From Chloroflexota bacterium (GTDB lineage: Bacteria; Chloroflexota; Dormibacteria; Aeolococcales; Aeolococcaceae), in the NCBI GenBank assembly GCA_005889515.1, contig VBHE01000051.1, positions 1,289-6,548 of the forward strand: a DNA stretch of 5,260 nucleotides, given 5' to 3'. The stretch's first letter is position 1. Each line of letters opens with the position of its first letter. Positions 1 to 5,260 of the stretch are shown one piece after another. The position numbers were made by a program, and so were the translations under genes. The notes beneath the pieces were generated by a model, which was given only the letters and a program-made list of their open reading frames with translations, was not told the DNA's origin and searched no databases.

Positions 1-990
1 ACCACCGCCTGCCCCCGGTCGCGGTCGCCGCGCTGCTGGAGCGGGCGCGGCCCACCCTCCTCGTCGACCCCGGCGGCGGGCGCCGCCTCGACGGCGGCGC
101 GGGCTGCGACCCGGCGGTGGCGGCGGTGGTCGCCACCTCGGGCAGCTCGGGCGAGCCCCGCCTCGTCGAGCTCGACCGCGCCGCGGTCGTCGCCGCGGTG
201 ACCGCCTCCGCGACCGCGCTGGGGGCGGAGCCGGAGCAGGGCTGGCTGAGCTGCCTCACCCCGGCCCACATCGGCGGCCTGCTCGTGCTCCTCCGTGGCG
301 TGGTGCTCGGCTGCCCGCTCACCGTGCACGAGCGCTTCGACGTGGAACGGATCGCCACGACCGGCTGCGCCTACACCTCGATCGCGGCGACGATGCTGGT
401 GCGCCTGCTCGACGCCGGCGTCGACCTGCGCCGCTTCCGCACCGTCCATCGTCTCGACCTACGGGCTCACCGAGAGCTGCGGGGGCGTCGTCTACGACGG
501 GGTGCCGCTCGACGGCGTCACCGTCGAGATCGGCGAGGGCGGCGAGGTGGCGCTCGGCGGTCCGACGCTGATGCGCGGCTATCGCGGCGACCCGGTGGCG
601 ACCGCGGCGGCGCTCGCCGGCGGCAGGCTGCGGACCGGCGACGCCGGCCACCTCGACGCCGCCGCACGGCTCCACGTCGCCGGCCGGATCGCCGAGGTGA
701 TCGTGTCCGGCGGGGTGAAGGTCTGGCCGGGGCCGCTGGAGGCGGTCCTCCGCGAGCATCCCGGCGTCGCCGACGTCGCCGTCACCGGCGCGCCCGACCC
801 GGAGTGGGGAGAGCGGGTCGTCGCCGTGGTCGTCCCCGCCGACCCGGCGCGGCCGCCGACCCTCGAGGAGCTGCGCGACCACGCCGGCGCCCGCGCCGGC
901 CGCCACCGCGCCCCCCGCGAGCTCCGGATCGTCGACGCCCTGCCCCGCACCGCGCTCGGCAAGCTGCGACGGGGTCGGCTCGGGCCCTGA
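1..990 (+). pseudogene. MenE-like acyl-CoA ligase (AMP-binding enzyme), 5'-truncated by window edge, internally deleted and frameshifted
   Basis: This is the C-terminal two thirds of an ANL-superfamily adenylating enzyme, most like o-succinylbenzoate-CoA ligase (MenE) of menaquinone synthesis, which activates a carboxylate with ATP and transfers it to CoA. The first part reads in the frame of base 3, already open at the left edge. It carries the P-loop-like motif TSGSSGEPR (135-161) and a MenE-like SLTPAHIGG-type stretch, here SCLTPAHIGGL. The second part reads in the frame of base 448 to TGA at 988-990. It carries STYGLTES (454-477), TGD (634-642), GRIAEVIVSGGVKV (682-723) and PRTALGK (943-963), whose Lys is the expected adenylation residue. 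The halves meet near 444-450, where FRTV is followed at once by VSTYGLTE. Family members have about 20 residues there, including an LLGGAP-type strand, so bases seem lost as well as the frame. In the GR.D motif the Asp is Ala. Family assignment is fairly firm; MenE specificity is inferred. An assembly error could also explain the break. Confidence 0.8.
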
Positions 991-1003
991 CCTCGGCGGT
1001 CAG
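987..1003. terminator. inverted repeat between convergent genes, possible bidirectional terminator
   Basis: CTGACC (987-992) and GGTCAG (998-1003) form a perfect 6-bp stem with a 5-base loop. It can be extended by two more pairs across one C/C mismatch (984-985 with 1005-1006). The stem spans the 9-base gap between the converging ligase remnant and small membrane protein gene, and each arm contains one of the two stop codons. There is no T-run on either side, so intrinsic termination is only inferred from position and symmetry. Confidence 0.3.
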
Positions 1004-1197
1004 CGCAGGCGGCGGCGCAGCAGGGCGACCGAGACCACCCCGCCGCCCATCACCACCACCCAGACGGCGAAGAGCACGGCGCCGGTGTGCTGCCCCTGCT
1101 GGAGCTGCACGACCATCCCGAACACGGCGATCACCAGGGTCAGGGCGGTGAGCACCCAGAGCCCGGTGAAGCGTGGGAAGCCCTGCATTGAGGGCAT
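1000..1197 (-). CDS. small two-helix membrane protein (65 aa), unknown function
   Basis: I do not recognise a family. The protein has a short N-terminus, a hydrophobic segment at about residues 13-31 (LWVLTALTLVIAVFGMVV), a polar turn QLQQGQHTG, a second hydrophobic segment at about 40-58 (AVLFAVWVVVMGGGVVSVA) and a basic tail RRRLR. This suggests a helical hairpin in the cytoplasmic membrane with the tail inside. It starts 4 bases after the stop of the CBS-domain gene and is probably co-transcribed and translationally coupled with it. Two starts are possible. ATG at 1197 has AAAGG (1211-1207) 9 bases upstream. ATG at 1188 (62 aa) has AGGA (1200-1197) 8 bases upstream, so the alternative start cannot be excluded. 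The contrast between hydrophobic cores and a basic end, plus the operon fit, supports a real gene over a chance frame. Confidence 0.7.
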   Translation of the reverse strand: MPSMQGFPRFTGLWVLTALTLVIAVFGMVVQLQQGQHTGAVLFAVWVVVMGGGVVSVALLRRRLR

Positions 1198-1201
1198 CCT
1201 G

Positions 1202-1588
1202 TCAGACCTTTGCGGCCTCGCGCACCCGGGCGCCGACGATGTCGCGCATCGAGACCACCCCGACCATCTGGTCGCCGTCGACGACGATGAGGTGGCGGAA
1301 GTTGCCGCGGCACATCTCCTGGGCGGCGGTGTCGAGGTCCCACGCGGCGCTCGCGGTGCGCGCGTCGTAGGTCATGTGCTCGCTGACCAGGGTGGATGCG
1401 CAGTCGACGCCCTCGGCGACGGCGCGCATCACGTCGCGCTCGGTGAGGATTCCCGGGCCGGCGAGGTCCGTGTCGACGACGATCGCGGCCCCCACCCGCC
1501 GCTGCAGCATCACCCTCGCGGCGTCGACGAGGGTGTGGTGGGGACCCACGACCAGGACGTCGGTCGACATGGCATCCCGCACGTGCAT
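1202..1588 (-). CDS. paired CBS-domain protein (128 aa)
   Basis: The product is a stand-alone tandem CBS-domain (Bateman module) protein, a class that usually binds adenine nucleotides or related ligands and acts as a cytoplasmic sensor or regulatory subunit. CBS1 spans about residues 6-60, opening with VRDAMSTDVLVV and ending in GILTERDVMRAV (46-57). CBS2 spans about 69-122, with FRHLIVVDGDQMVGVVSMRD (97-116). Both halves have the typical hydrophobic-strand, G-(V/I)-(L/V)-(T/S)-x-RD pattern. ATG at 1588 is preferred because GGAGGG (1600-1595) lies 6 bases upstream and homologues normally begin just before the V.DAM motif. An upstream in-frame ATG at 1648 would add 20 unrelated residues and lies inside the predicted promoter's -35 box. 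The next gene, a small membrane protein, follows after 4 bases, so a joint role at the membrane is possible. The ligand is unknown. Confidence 0.9.
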   Translation of the reverse strand: MHVRDAMSTDVLVVGPHHTLVDAARVMLQRRVGAAIVVDTDLAGPGILTERDVMRAVAEGVDCASTLVSEHMTYDARTASAAWDLDTAAQEMCRGNFRHLIVVDGDQMVGVVSMRDIVGARVREAAKV

Positions 1589-1594
1589 GTCCAA

Positions 1595-1600
1595 CCCTCC
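1595..1600 (-). promoter_or_regulatory. ribosome-binding site deciding the CBS gene start
   Basis: GGAGGG on the minus strand sits 6 bases before ATG 1588. It is the reason for choosing this start over the longer frame that begins at 1648. Confidence 0.7.
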
Positions 1601-1619
1601 ACAGGGGACGTAAAGAACG

Positions 1620-1648
1620 ACCGTACCCCCGATGTGCGAGTCAGGCAA
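1620..1648 (-). promoter_or_regulatory. sigma70-type promoter for the CBS / small membrane protein operon
   Basis: On the minus strand, TTGCCT (1648-1643) and TACGGT (1625-1620) are separated by exactly 17 bases and match four of six consensus positions in each box. The predicted start is near 1613-1611, which leaves a leader of about 24 bases containing the GGAGGG site. It lies in the 79-base gap after the DUF3352 stop, so the CBS unit can be expressed independently of that upstream gene. Confidence 0.6.
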
Positions 1649-1667
1649 GAGTCGATCGTGCGGGAGC

Positions 1668-3398
1668 TCAGCCGGCGGCGAGGAAGACCTGCTCGGTGAC
1701 CTGCCCCGCGGAGCTCTGCTCGGTGAAGCGCAGGGCGTGGAGGGGCGCGACGTTGGGCTTCACCTGGGTGTCGTAGTCGTGTGCCAGGTCGGCGGGAAGG
1801 AGCTTCTCCACCGCTGCGCGGACGCGGTCGAGGTCGAGGTAGAGCACCGGCTCGGCGGGCGAGAACCCGCCACCCGCGGCGGTGAAGCCCGGGGTCGCGG
1901 TGATCCGCGAGCCGGTGGCGTGGGCGTCGAGGACCGCGCGCACCTCGGCGGGGCTGCTGCCGATCACCACCATGCCGTCGGCGACGGTGTAGGCGGGGGC
2001 GACCCCGGCGTCGCCGAGACCGGGGATGGGGATCGAGGTGATCGTCGCGCCTCGGTAGGTCTCGGTGTGGATCGGAGCGAGCGCGCCGAAGCCGGCCACC
2101 AGCCCGTCGAGGAAGGACCGCACCGCCGCGGCGTCGTCGGTGGCGGCGAGGAGCGCGCCTCCCGGGAAGGCGGAGCCGCTGCCGGTGCGCACCTCGAGGG
2201 CGACGTCGCCGGTGAGGTGGGAGAGCACGCCCTTGGGATCGCTGAGGCCCAGGGCGTGGAGCGGCGCGGTGAGGTCCAGCCCGGTGGAACCCGCTCCGGA
2301 GGGCATCCCCTGGATCAGGGACTGGATGCCCTCCTTCAGCCCGCCGAAGGCGACGAACCCGGCGGCGTCGGCGGGAATCCAGTCGAGGGTGGCGTTGGTG
2401 GCCGACGGCTGGAGCGCCGCGCGCTCGGCGGGGGTGAGCTTCGAGGTGTCGGTGACCTCGGCGAGGTCGGCCTCGAGCCCGTTGTGCTGCGCGCTCACCG
2501 CGAGCCCGAGGCTCCTCAGCGAGCCCGCGCCCTGGTCGAAGAGCTTCAGCACGCTCGGGTCGCCGAGCCCGGTGTCGCTCAGCGCCTTGCGGAGCGCTCC
2601 GGTGATCCCCGGGCCGCTGGCGTAGGCGAGCGCGACGCGCTCGGCGGGCAGCCGCTGCAGGGTCGAGGTGTACGCGGCGGTGGTGCGCAGCGCCGGCCGC
2701 CTCCCCTGGTCGGTGTCGATGACCGAGTCGATCATCGCCGCCGAGTTGCCGATCACCGCGGTGTGATCGAGGTACGCGTAGGCGATCGACGGGAGGTCGG
2801 TGCCGGCGGGGGGCGTGCCCACCCAGACGCTGATCCCGCCGTGCTGCTGCTCGCTCCAGTGGTCGCCGCTGCCGGTGTCGGTGGTGCGGACGCGCGCCAG
2901 GGTGGCCGCCGCCCTGGTGTCGTCCCTGGAGGCGATGATCACCGCCGTCGGGGTGCCGTCGGTGAGCCGCATCGCCAGCGCGACCTGGGTCCCGAGCCAG
3001 GGCCGCACGTCCTTCGCGAAGGAGAGGCCCTCGGGCTGCAGCGCCACGTCCATCCCCTGGTCGATCTTCCCCTGGAGCTGGTCCGCGGACTTGAGCGCCG
3101 GGACGTGCCCGATCAGCCCCTGCAGGTTCAACTTCTGGGAGAGCGAGGGGTCGAGGTACACGGTGGCGTAGACGTCGGCGTCGTTCGGGACCATGCGGTC
3201 GACGACGTCACCGGCGCCGCGCGCCAGGTTCAGGTAGAGGGCGAGGGCGCTGGGGACGCCGACGATGACGAGCGTGGCCACGGTGCCGAGGGCGACGAGG
3301 AGGCCGCGACGGCGGCGGCGGCGGGGAGCCGGGGCCGGGCCGGCCTCGACGGCTTCGGGCGTGACGGTGTCGTCCTCGGGGTCGCGGAAGTCGTCCAT
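1668..3398 (-). CDS. DUF3352-type membrane-anchored protein (576 aa)
   Basis: The protein has an acidic cytoplasmic N-terminus (residues 1-20), a run of arginines at about 26-31, one transmembrane helix at about 32-57 (LLVALGTVATLVIVGV and following), and then a large domain predicted outside the membrane. The start of that domain, MVPNDADVYATVYLDPSLSQ, and the following QKLNLQGLI are characteristic of DUF3352 proteins, as is the C-terminal PLHALRFTEQSSAGQVTEQV. Length agrees with the family, which is found mainly in high-GC soil bacteria and cyanobacteria and has no established function. Start ATG 3398 has GAGGA (3406-3402) only 3 bases away, which is tight but usable, and the arginine/helix topology requires this N-terminus. 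The gene is divergent from the small-membrane-protein operon starting at 3552. It lies upstream of the CBS gene on the same strand but 79 bases away, with a promoter in between. The family call is from motif recognition; the membrane topology is inferred. Confidence 0.85.
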   Translation of the reverse strand: MDDFRDPEDDTVTPEAVEAGPAPAPRRRRRRGLLVALGTVATLVIVGVPSALALYLNLARGAGDVVDRMVPNDADVYATVYLDPSLSQKLNLQGLIGHVPALKSADQLQGKIDQGMDVALQPEGLSFAKDVRPWLGTQVALAMRLTDGTPTAVIIASRDDTRAAATLARVRTTDTGSGDHWSEQQHGGISVWVGTPPAGTDLPSIAYAYLDHTAVIGNSAAMIDSVIDTDQGRRPALRTTAAYTSTLQRLPAERVALAYASGPGITGALRKALSDTGLGDPSVLKLFDQGAGSLRSLGLAVSAQHNGLEADLAEVTDTSKLTPAERAALQPSATNATLDWIPADAAGFVAFGGLKEGIQSLIQGMPSGAGSTGLDLTAPLHALGLSDPKGVLSHLTGDVALEVRTGSGSAFPGGALLAATDDAAAVRSFLDGLVAGFGALAPIHTETYRGATITSIPIPGLGDAGVAPAYTVADGMVVIGSSPAEVRAVLDAHATGSRITATPGFTAAGGGFSPAEPVLYLDLDRVRAAVEKLLPADLAHDYDTQVKPNVAPLHALRFTEQSSAGQVTEQVFLAAG

Positions 3399-3455
3399 GG
3401 GTCCTCGTGAGTGAGCGGCGCCGGGCCAGCATGGGGCCGGCGGCGATGACGTCGA

Positions 3456-3473
3456 TCACGGCCGGGTCACGGC
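3456..3473. repeat. two direct TCACGGC repeats, 11-base period, in the divergent intergenic region
   Basis: TCACGGC occurs at 3456-3462 and 3467-3473, separated by CGGG, so the copies start 11 bases apart, about one helical turn. They lie between the divergent DUF3352 and small-membrane-protein genes, upstream of the -10 box at 3504. An operator is possible, but two 7-mers in GC-rich DNA can arise by chance. Confidence 0.25.
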
Positions 3474-3503
3474 GGCGCTGAGGCTCGGTGTCGCTTCCCC
3501 CCG

Positions 3504-3509
3504 TACAAT
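3504..3509 (+). promoter_or_regulatory. -10 promoter element for the 3552-5260 operon
   Basis: TACAAT matches the sigma70 -10 consensus TATAAT at five of six positions and is an AT-rich island in very GC-rich DNA. The predicted transcript start near 3516 gives a leader of about 36 bases. No convincing -35 box is present 16-18 bases upstream (AGGCTC region), so the promoter may need an activator. Confidence 0.55.
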
Positions 3510-3540
3510 GGTTCGGCGACGGGCACCACGCCCGGCGAAG

Positions 3541-3548
3541 GGAGGAGG
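3541..3548 (+). promoter_or_regulatory. strong ribosome-binding site
   Basis: GGAGGAGG ends 3 bases before ATG 3552. It contains two overlapping GGAGG registers, giving effective spacings of about 3 and 6 bases, and is the best Shine-Dalgarno match in the window. It marks the small gene that follows as real. Confidence 0.7.
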
Positions 3549-3551
3549 CCG

Positions 3552-3737
3552 ATGCGCTGGCGCGCCGCGCTCATGCTGCTGGTCCTGGCGGTGGGGATCT
3601 GGATCGCCGTCGGACCCGCCTTCGAGGGGCACATCAGCCGCTCGGAGCTGGCCCAGGAGGTGGGGGTGGGCACCCTGATCGCGCTCGGGGCGGGGGTCCT
3701 GCTGCTCCGCGACCTGCGACGCCGGGCGTCGGGGTGA
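3552..3737 (+). CDS. small two-helix membrane protein (61 aa), unknown function
   Basis: I do not recognise a family. Residues 5-23 (AALMLLVLAVGIWIAVGPA) form a hydrophobic helix. A short polar link with charged residues (FEGHISRSELAQEVG) leads to a second hydrophobic segment at about 38-52 (VGTLIALGAGVLLL), and the C-terminus is basic (RDLRRRASG). This predicts a membrane hairpin with the tail in the cytoplasm. A near-consensus -10 box, a very strong ribosome-binding site and a stop codon overlapped by the next gene's start (GTGA, 3734-3737) all support a real gene that leads the operon. It has the same general architecture as the 65-residue protein at 1000-1197, but I see no clear sequence similarity between them. 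Confidence 0.75.
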   Translation: MRWRAALMLLVLAVGIWIAVGPAFEGHISRSELAQEVGVGTLIALGAGVLLLRDLRRRASG

Positions 3738-4345
3738 TCGGACCGCGGCGGGCGGTCGCGGCGCTGGCCGCGCTCGGAGCAGGGCTGGCGGTGACCGCCC
3801 CGGCGAGCGCGGCGACGGCTCCGTCCGCGAAGCCCGCGGTGACGGCTCCGTCCGCGAAGCCCGCGGCGCCGGCCCCCGCGGCGGCCGTGGTGGCCACGCC
3901 GGCGCCGGTCCCGCTCCATGCCCCGGCCGATCCGTCGGCGGCGCGCAGCCGCCTGCTCCGCGCCATCAACTCCGTCGACGAGGGCTTCCTCCTCGGCCTC
4001 CCCGGCGCCGGCCCCAAGGGGCCGATCGCCTACGTGCCACCCCAGCCGAAGCACGACGGCGACGACGCCGCCGGGCTGCTCCTCGCCGGCGTGGCCGGGC
4101 TGCTCGCCGCGGTGGGGGGCGGCGCCGTGCTCCTCTTCGTCGTGCTCCGTCCCCGCCCCGCCCCCGCGGCGCCCCCGGCGCGGGCGAGCGTCGCCCTGCC
4201 GCCCCCGAGCGTCGCCGAGGCCTCGCTGGAGGGACGCCCCCGCCGCACCACCCGGGTCTCCCAGGAGGCGTTCGACCGGCTCCCCCCTCTGCTCCAGCTC
4301 GCCATCCTCGACCGGGCCGGGCCGTCGCCGGAGACCGGCGACTGA
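3734..4345 (+). CDS. signal-peptide-bearing single-pass membrane protein, Ala/Pro-rich (203 aa), unknown function
   Basis: I do not recognise a family. The GTG start at 3734 shares a GTGA overlap with the preceding stop, indicating translational coupling; the same frame is open further upstream but has no basis there. Residues 1-26 look like a Sec signal peptide (basic PRR, hydrophobic AALAALGAGLAV, PASA cleavage site). Next come two exact TAPSAKPA copies (28-35, 37-44) and a Pro/Ala linker to about 66. A charged, possibly helical stretch SRLLRAINSVDEGFLLGLPG (72-91) follows, then a Gly/Pro link and a transmembrane helix at about 112-138. The tail (139-203) has a proline-rich part and then a more structured end (RVSQEAFDRLPPLLQLAILD). 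The predicted topology is a short outer domain, one helix and a cytoplasmic tail. The esterase gene begins one base after its stop. A role in the cell envelope is inferred only from this architecture. Confidence 0.75.
   Translation: MIGPRRAVAALAALGAGLAVTAPASAATAPSAKPAVTAPSAKPAAPAPAAAVVATPAPVPLHAPADPSAARSRLLRAINSVDEGFLLGLPGAGPKGPIAYVPPQPKHDGDDAAGLLLAGVAGLLAAVGGGAVLLFVVLRPRPAPAAPPARASVALPPPSVAEASLEGRPRRTTRVSQEAFDRLPPLLQLAILDRAGPSPETGD
3814..3867 (+). repeat. 27-bp tandem duplication within the coding sequence
   Basis: Two adjacent 27-base units (3814-3840 and 3841-3867) are identical except for the last base (T versus C). They are in frame and encode TAPSAKPA twice (followed by V, then A), just after the predicted signal-peptide cleavage site. 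Near-identity at synonymous positions points to a recent duplication, or one kept uniform by slippage. Confidence 0.9.
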
Positions 4346-4346
4346 G

Positions 4347-5260
4347 GTGCCGCTCCACCCCCAGGTGAGCGCCCTCCTCGAGGCGATGCGCGCCGCCGGC
4401 GGGCCACCGCTCGAGGCGATGACCCCGCTGCAGGCGCGCGCCCTCCACCGCGCCGCGGCCGAGCGCCTCGGCGGGCCGGTCGAGGAGGTCTCGGCGACCC
4501 TCGACGTGCGCGCCCCCTCCCCCGCCGGCGGCGTCCCGCTGCGCGTCCACCGCCCCCGCGGCGCCGACCCCACCGAACCGCTGGGCGGGGTCGTCTACCT
4601 CCACGGCGGCGGCTGGGTGACCTGCGACCTCGAGACCCACGACCGCCTCTGCCGCACGCTCGCCAACCGCAGCGGCGCCGCGGTCGTCGCCGTCGACTAC
4701 CGCCTCGCCCCCGAGCACCGCTTCCCCGCGGCGGTCGACGACGCGCTGACCGGGCTCGCGTGGACCCGGGCCAATGCGGCGGCCGTCGGGGTCGATCCCG
4801 CCCGGCTCGCGGTCGCCGGCGACAGCGCCGGCGGCAACCTGGCCGCGGTCGTCGCCCGCCGCGACCGGGATGCCGGCGGCGCCCCGCCGCTGCGCGTCCA
4901 GGTCCTGCTCCTGCCGATCACCGACGGGGCGATGGACACCGCCTCGTACACCGAGAACGCCGACGGCTACTACCTCACCCGCGCCGGGATGCGCTGGTAC
5001 TGGGACCACTACCTCGCCGGGGCCGATCCGCTCCATCCCGACGCCTCCCCGCTCCGCGCCGCCGACCTCGCCGGGCTGCCCCCGGCCTATGTCCTCACCG
5101 CCGAGCACGACCCGCTGCGCGACGAGGCCGAGGCCTACGCCGAGCGGCTGCGCGGTGCCGGCGTCCCCGTCGCCCGCCACCGCCGGGCCGGCATGGTCCA
5201 CGGCTTCCTGCGCTGGCCCGCCGCCGTCGACGACGCCTCCGCGGCCCTCGACGAGATCGG
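4347..5260 (+). CDS. alpha/beta-hydrolase, hormone-sensitive-lipase family esterase (3' end outside window)
   Basis: The product is a carboxylesterase of the HSL/family IV type (Abhydrolase_3), which hydrolyses short to medium acyl esters. All key parts are visible: the oxyanion-hole motif YLHGGGW (84-90), DYRLAPEH (117-124), the nucleophile motif GDSAGGN with Ser160, the acid in AEHDPLRDE (Asp255), and the base in MVHGF (His285). The N-terminal 1-50 region should form the cap. The frame is open to the last base (304 codons); family members are about 310-320 residues, so only a short tail is missing. GTG at 4347 lies one base after the preceding stop, with a weak GGAG at 4330-4333. A GTG at 4365 is the nearest alternative but has no better site. 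Placement as third gene of a tight operon implies co-expression with two membrane proteins. No signal peptide is seen, so the enzyme is probably cytoplasmic. The physiological substrate is unknown. Confidence 0.93.
   Translation, partial: MPLHPQVSALLEAMRAAGGPPLEAMTPLQARALHRAAAERLGGPVEEVSATLDVRAPSPAGGVPLRVHRPRGADPTEPLGGVVYLHGGGWVTCDLETHDRLCRTLANRSGAAVVAVDYRLAPEHRFPAAVDDALTGLAWTRANAAAVGVDPARLAVAGDSAGGNLAAVVARRDRDAGGAPPLRVQVLLLPITDGAMDTASYTENADGYYLTRAGMRWYWDHYLAGADPLHPDASPLRAADLAGLPPAYVLTAEHDPLRDEAEAYAERLRGAGVPVARHRRAGMVHGFLRWPAAVDDASAALDEI

Noticed and set aside
446..451. Programmed ribosomal frameshift in the ligase
   Set aside because: There is no slippery heptamer, and a frameshift alone would not explain the missing residues between the two conserved motifs.
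319..962. Minus-strand open frames opposite the ligase
   Set aside because: They mirror the ligase codons, have Gly/Arg/Ala-biased composition, no recognisable motif and no ribosome-binding support.
451..1151. Continuation of the first ligase frame past 451 as a long arginine/proline-rich protein tail on the + strand
   Set aside because: The tail is low-complexity and Arg-rich, typical of an out-of-frame reading of GC-rich coding DNA. The real ligase motifs continue in another frame, and the tail runs through the convergent gene.
1632..3410. 592-codon + strand frame opposite the DUF3352 gene
   Set aside because: It is rich in Gly, Val, Arg, Glu and His with no domain or helix pattern. The minus-strand reading shows a membrane anchor and family motifs over the same bases.
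3446..3458. GATGACGTCGATC as a palindromic operator
   Set aside because: Only the central GACGTC is truly palindromic; the arms do not pair, and such a 6-mer is common in this composition.
3208..3459. Minus-strand 83-codon frame upstream of and overlapping the DUF3352 start
   Set aside because: It is an Arg/Pro-rich product, out of frame with the membrane anchor of the DUF3352 protein, and has no ribosome-binding site of note.
3467..4573. 368-codon minus-strand frame over the small membrane protein, the single-pass protein and the esterase start
   Set aside because: It is Arg/Gly/Ala-rich without motifs and contradicted by promoter, ribosome-binding site and coupled starts on the plus strand.
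3966..5201. 411-codon minus-strand frame over the esterase and the upstream gene
   Set aside because: The plus strand over the same bases has the full esterase catalytic set. The antisense product is Gly/Arg/Val-biased and crosses two genes of the operon.

Overview
This is a very GC-rich window (well over 70% by eye) in which G or C fills almost every third codon position, and spurious open frames therefore run on both strands. Gene content (a MenE-type ligase, a paired-CBS protein, a DUF3352 membrane protein, an HSL-type esterase, several Ala/Pro-rich small membrane proteins) fits a high-GC soil-type bacterium such as an actinomycetote or a Dormibacterota/Chloroflexota-related lineage. The sequence alone does not settle the taxon. 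No rRNA, tRNA, CRISPR array, insertion sequence or phage gene was seen.

Left part (1-990, + strand): the 3' portion of an acyl-CoA synthetase gene resembling o-succinylbenzoate-CoA ligase (MenE). It enters from outside the window and is broken near base 447. The reading frame changes there, and the roughly 20 residues that should lie between the two halves are absent. It is annotated as a probable pseudogene, or else an assembly error.

Middle part (1000-3398, - strand): a DUF3352 membrane-anchored protein (3398-1668). Below it is a two-gene unit with its own promoter: a paired-CBS-domain protein (1588-1202) followed 4 bases later by a 65-residue two-helix membrane protein (1197-1000). The last gene converges on the ligase remnant with 9 bases between the stop codons. 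A small inverted repeat there contains both stops.

Right part (3504-5260, + strand): a promoter-like -10 box and a strong ribosome-binding site lead a compact operon. It holds a 61-residue two-helix membrane protein, a 203-residue signal-peptide-bearing single-pass protein starting on a GTG that overlaps the previous stop, and a hormone-sensitive-lipase-family esterase starting on a GTG one base after the previous stop. The esterase runs off the right edge nearly complete and has its full catalytic set.

No gene set here amounts to a recognisable new system. The most unusual points are the damaged ligase, the CBS/mini-membrane-protein pair, and the tightly coupled envelope-protein/esterase operon, whose first two members I do not recognise.
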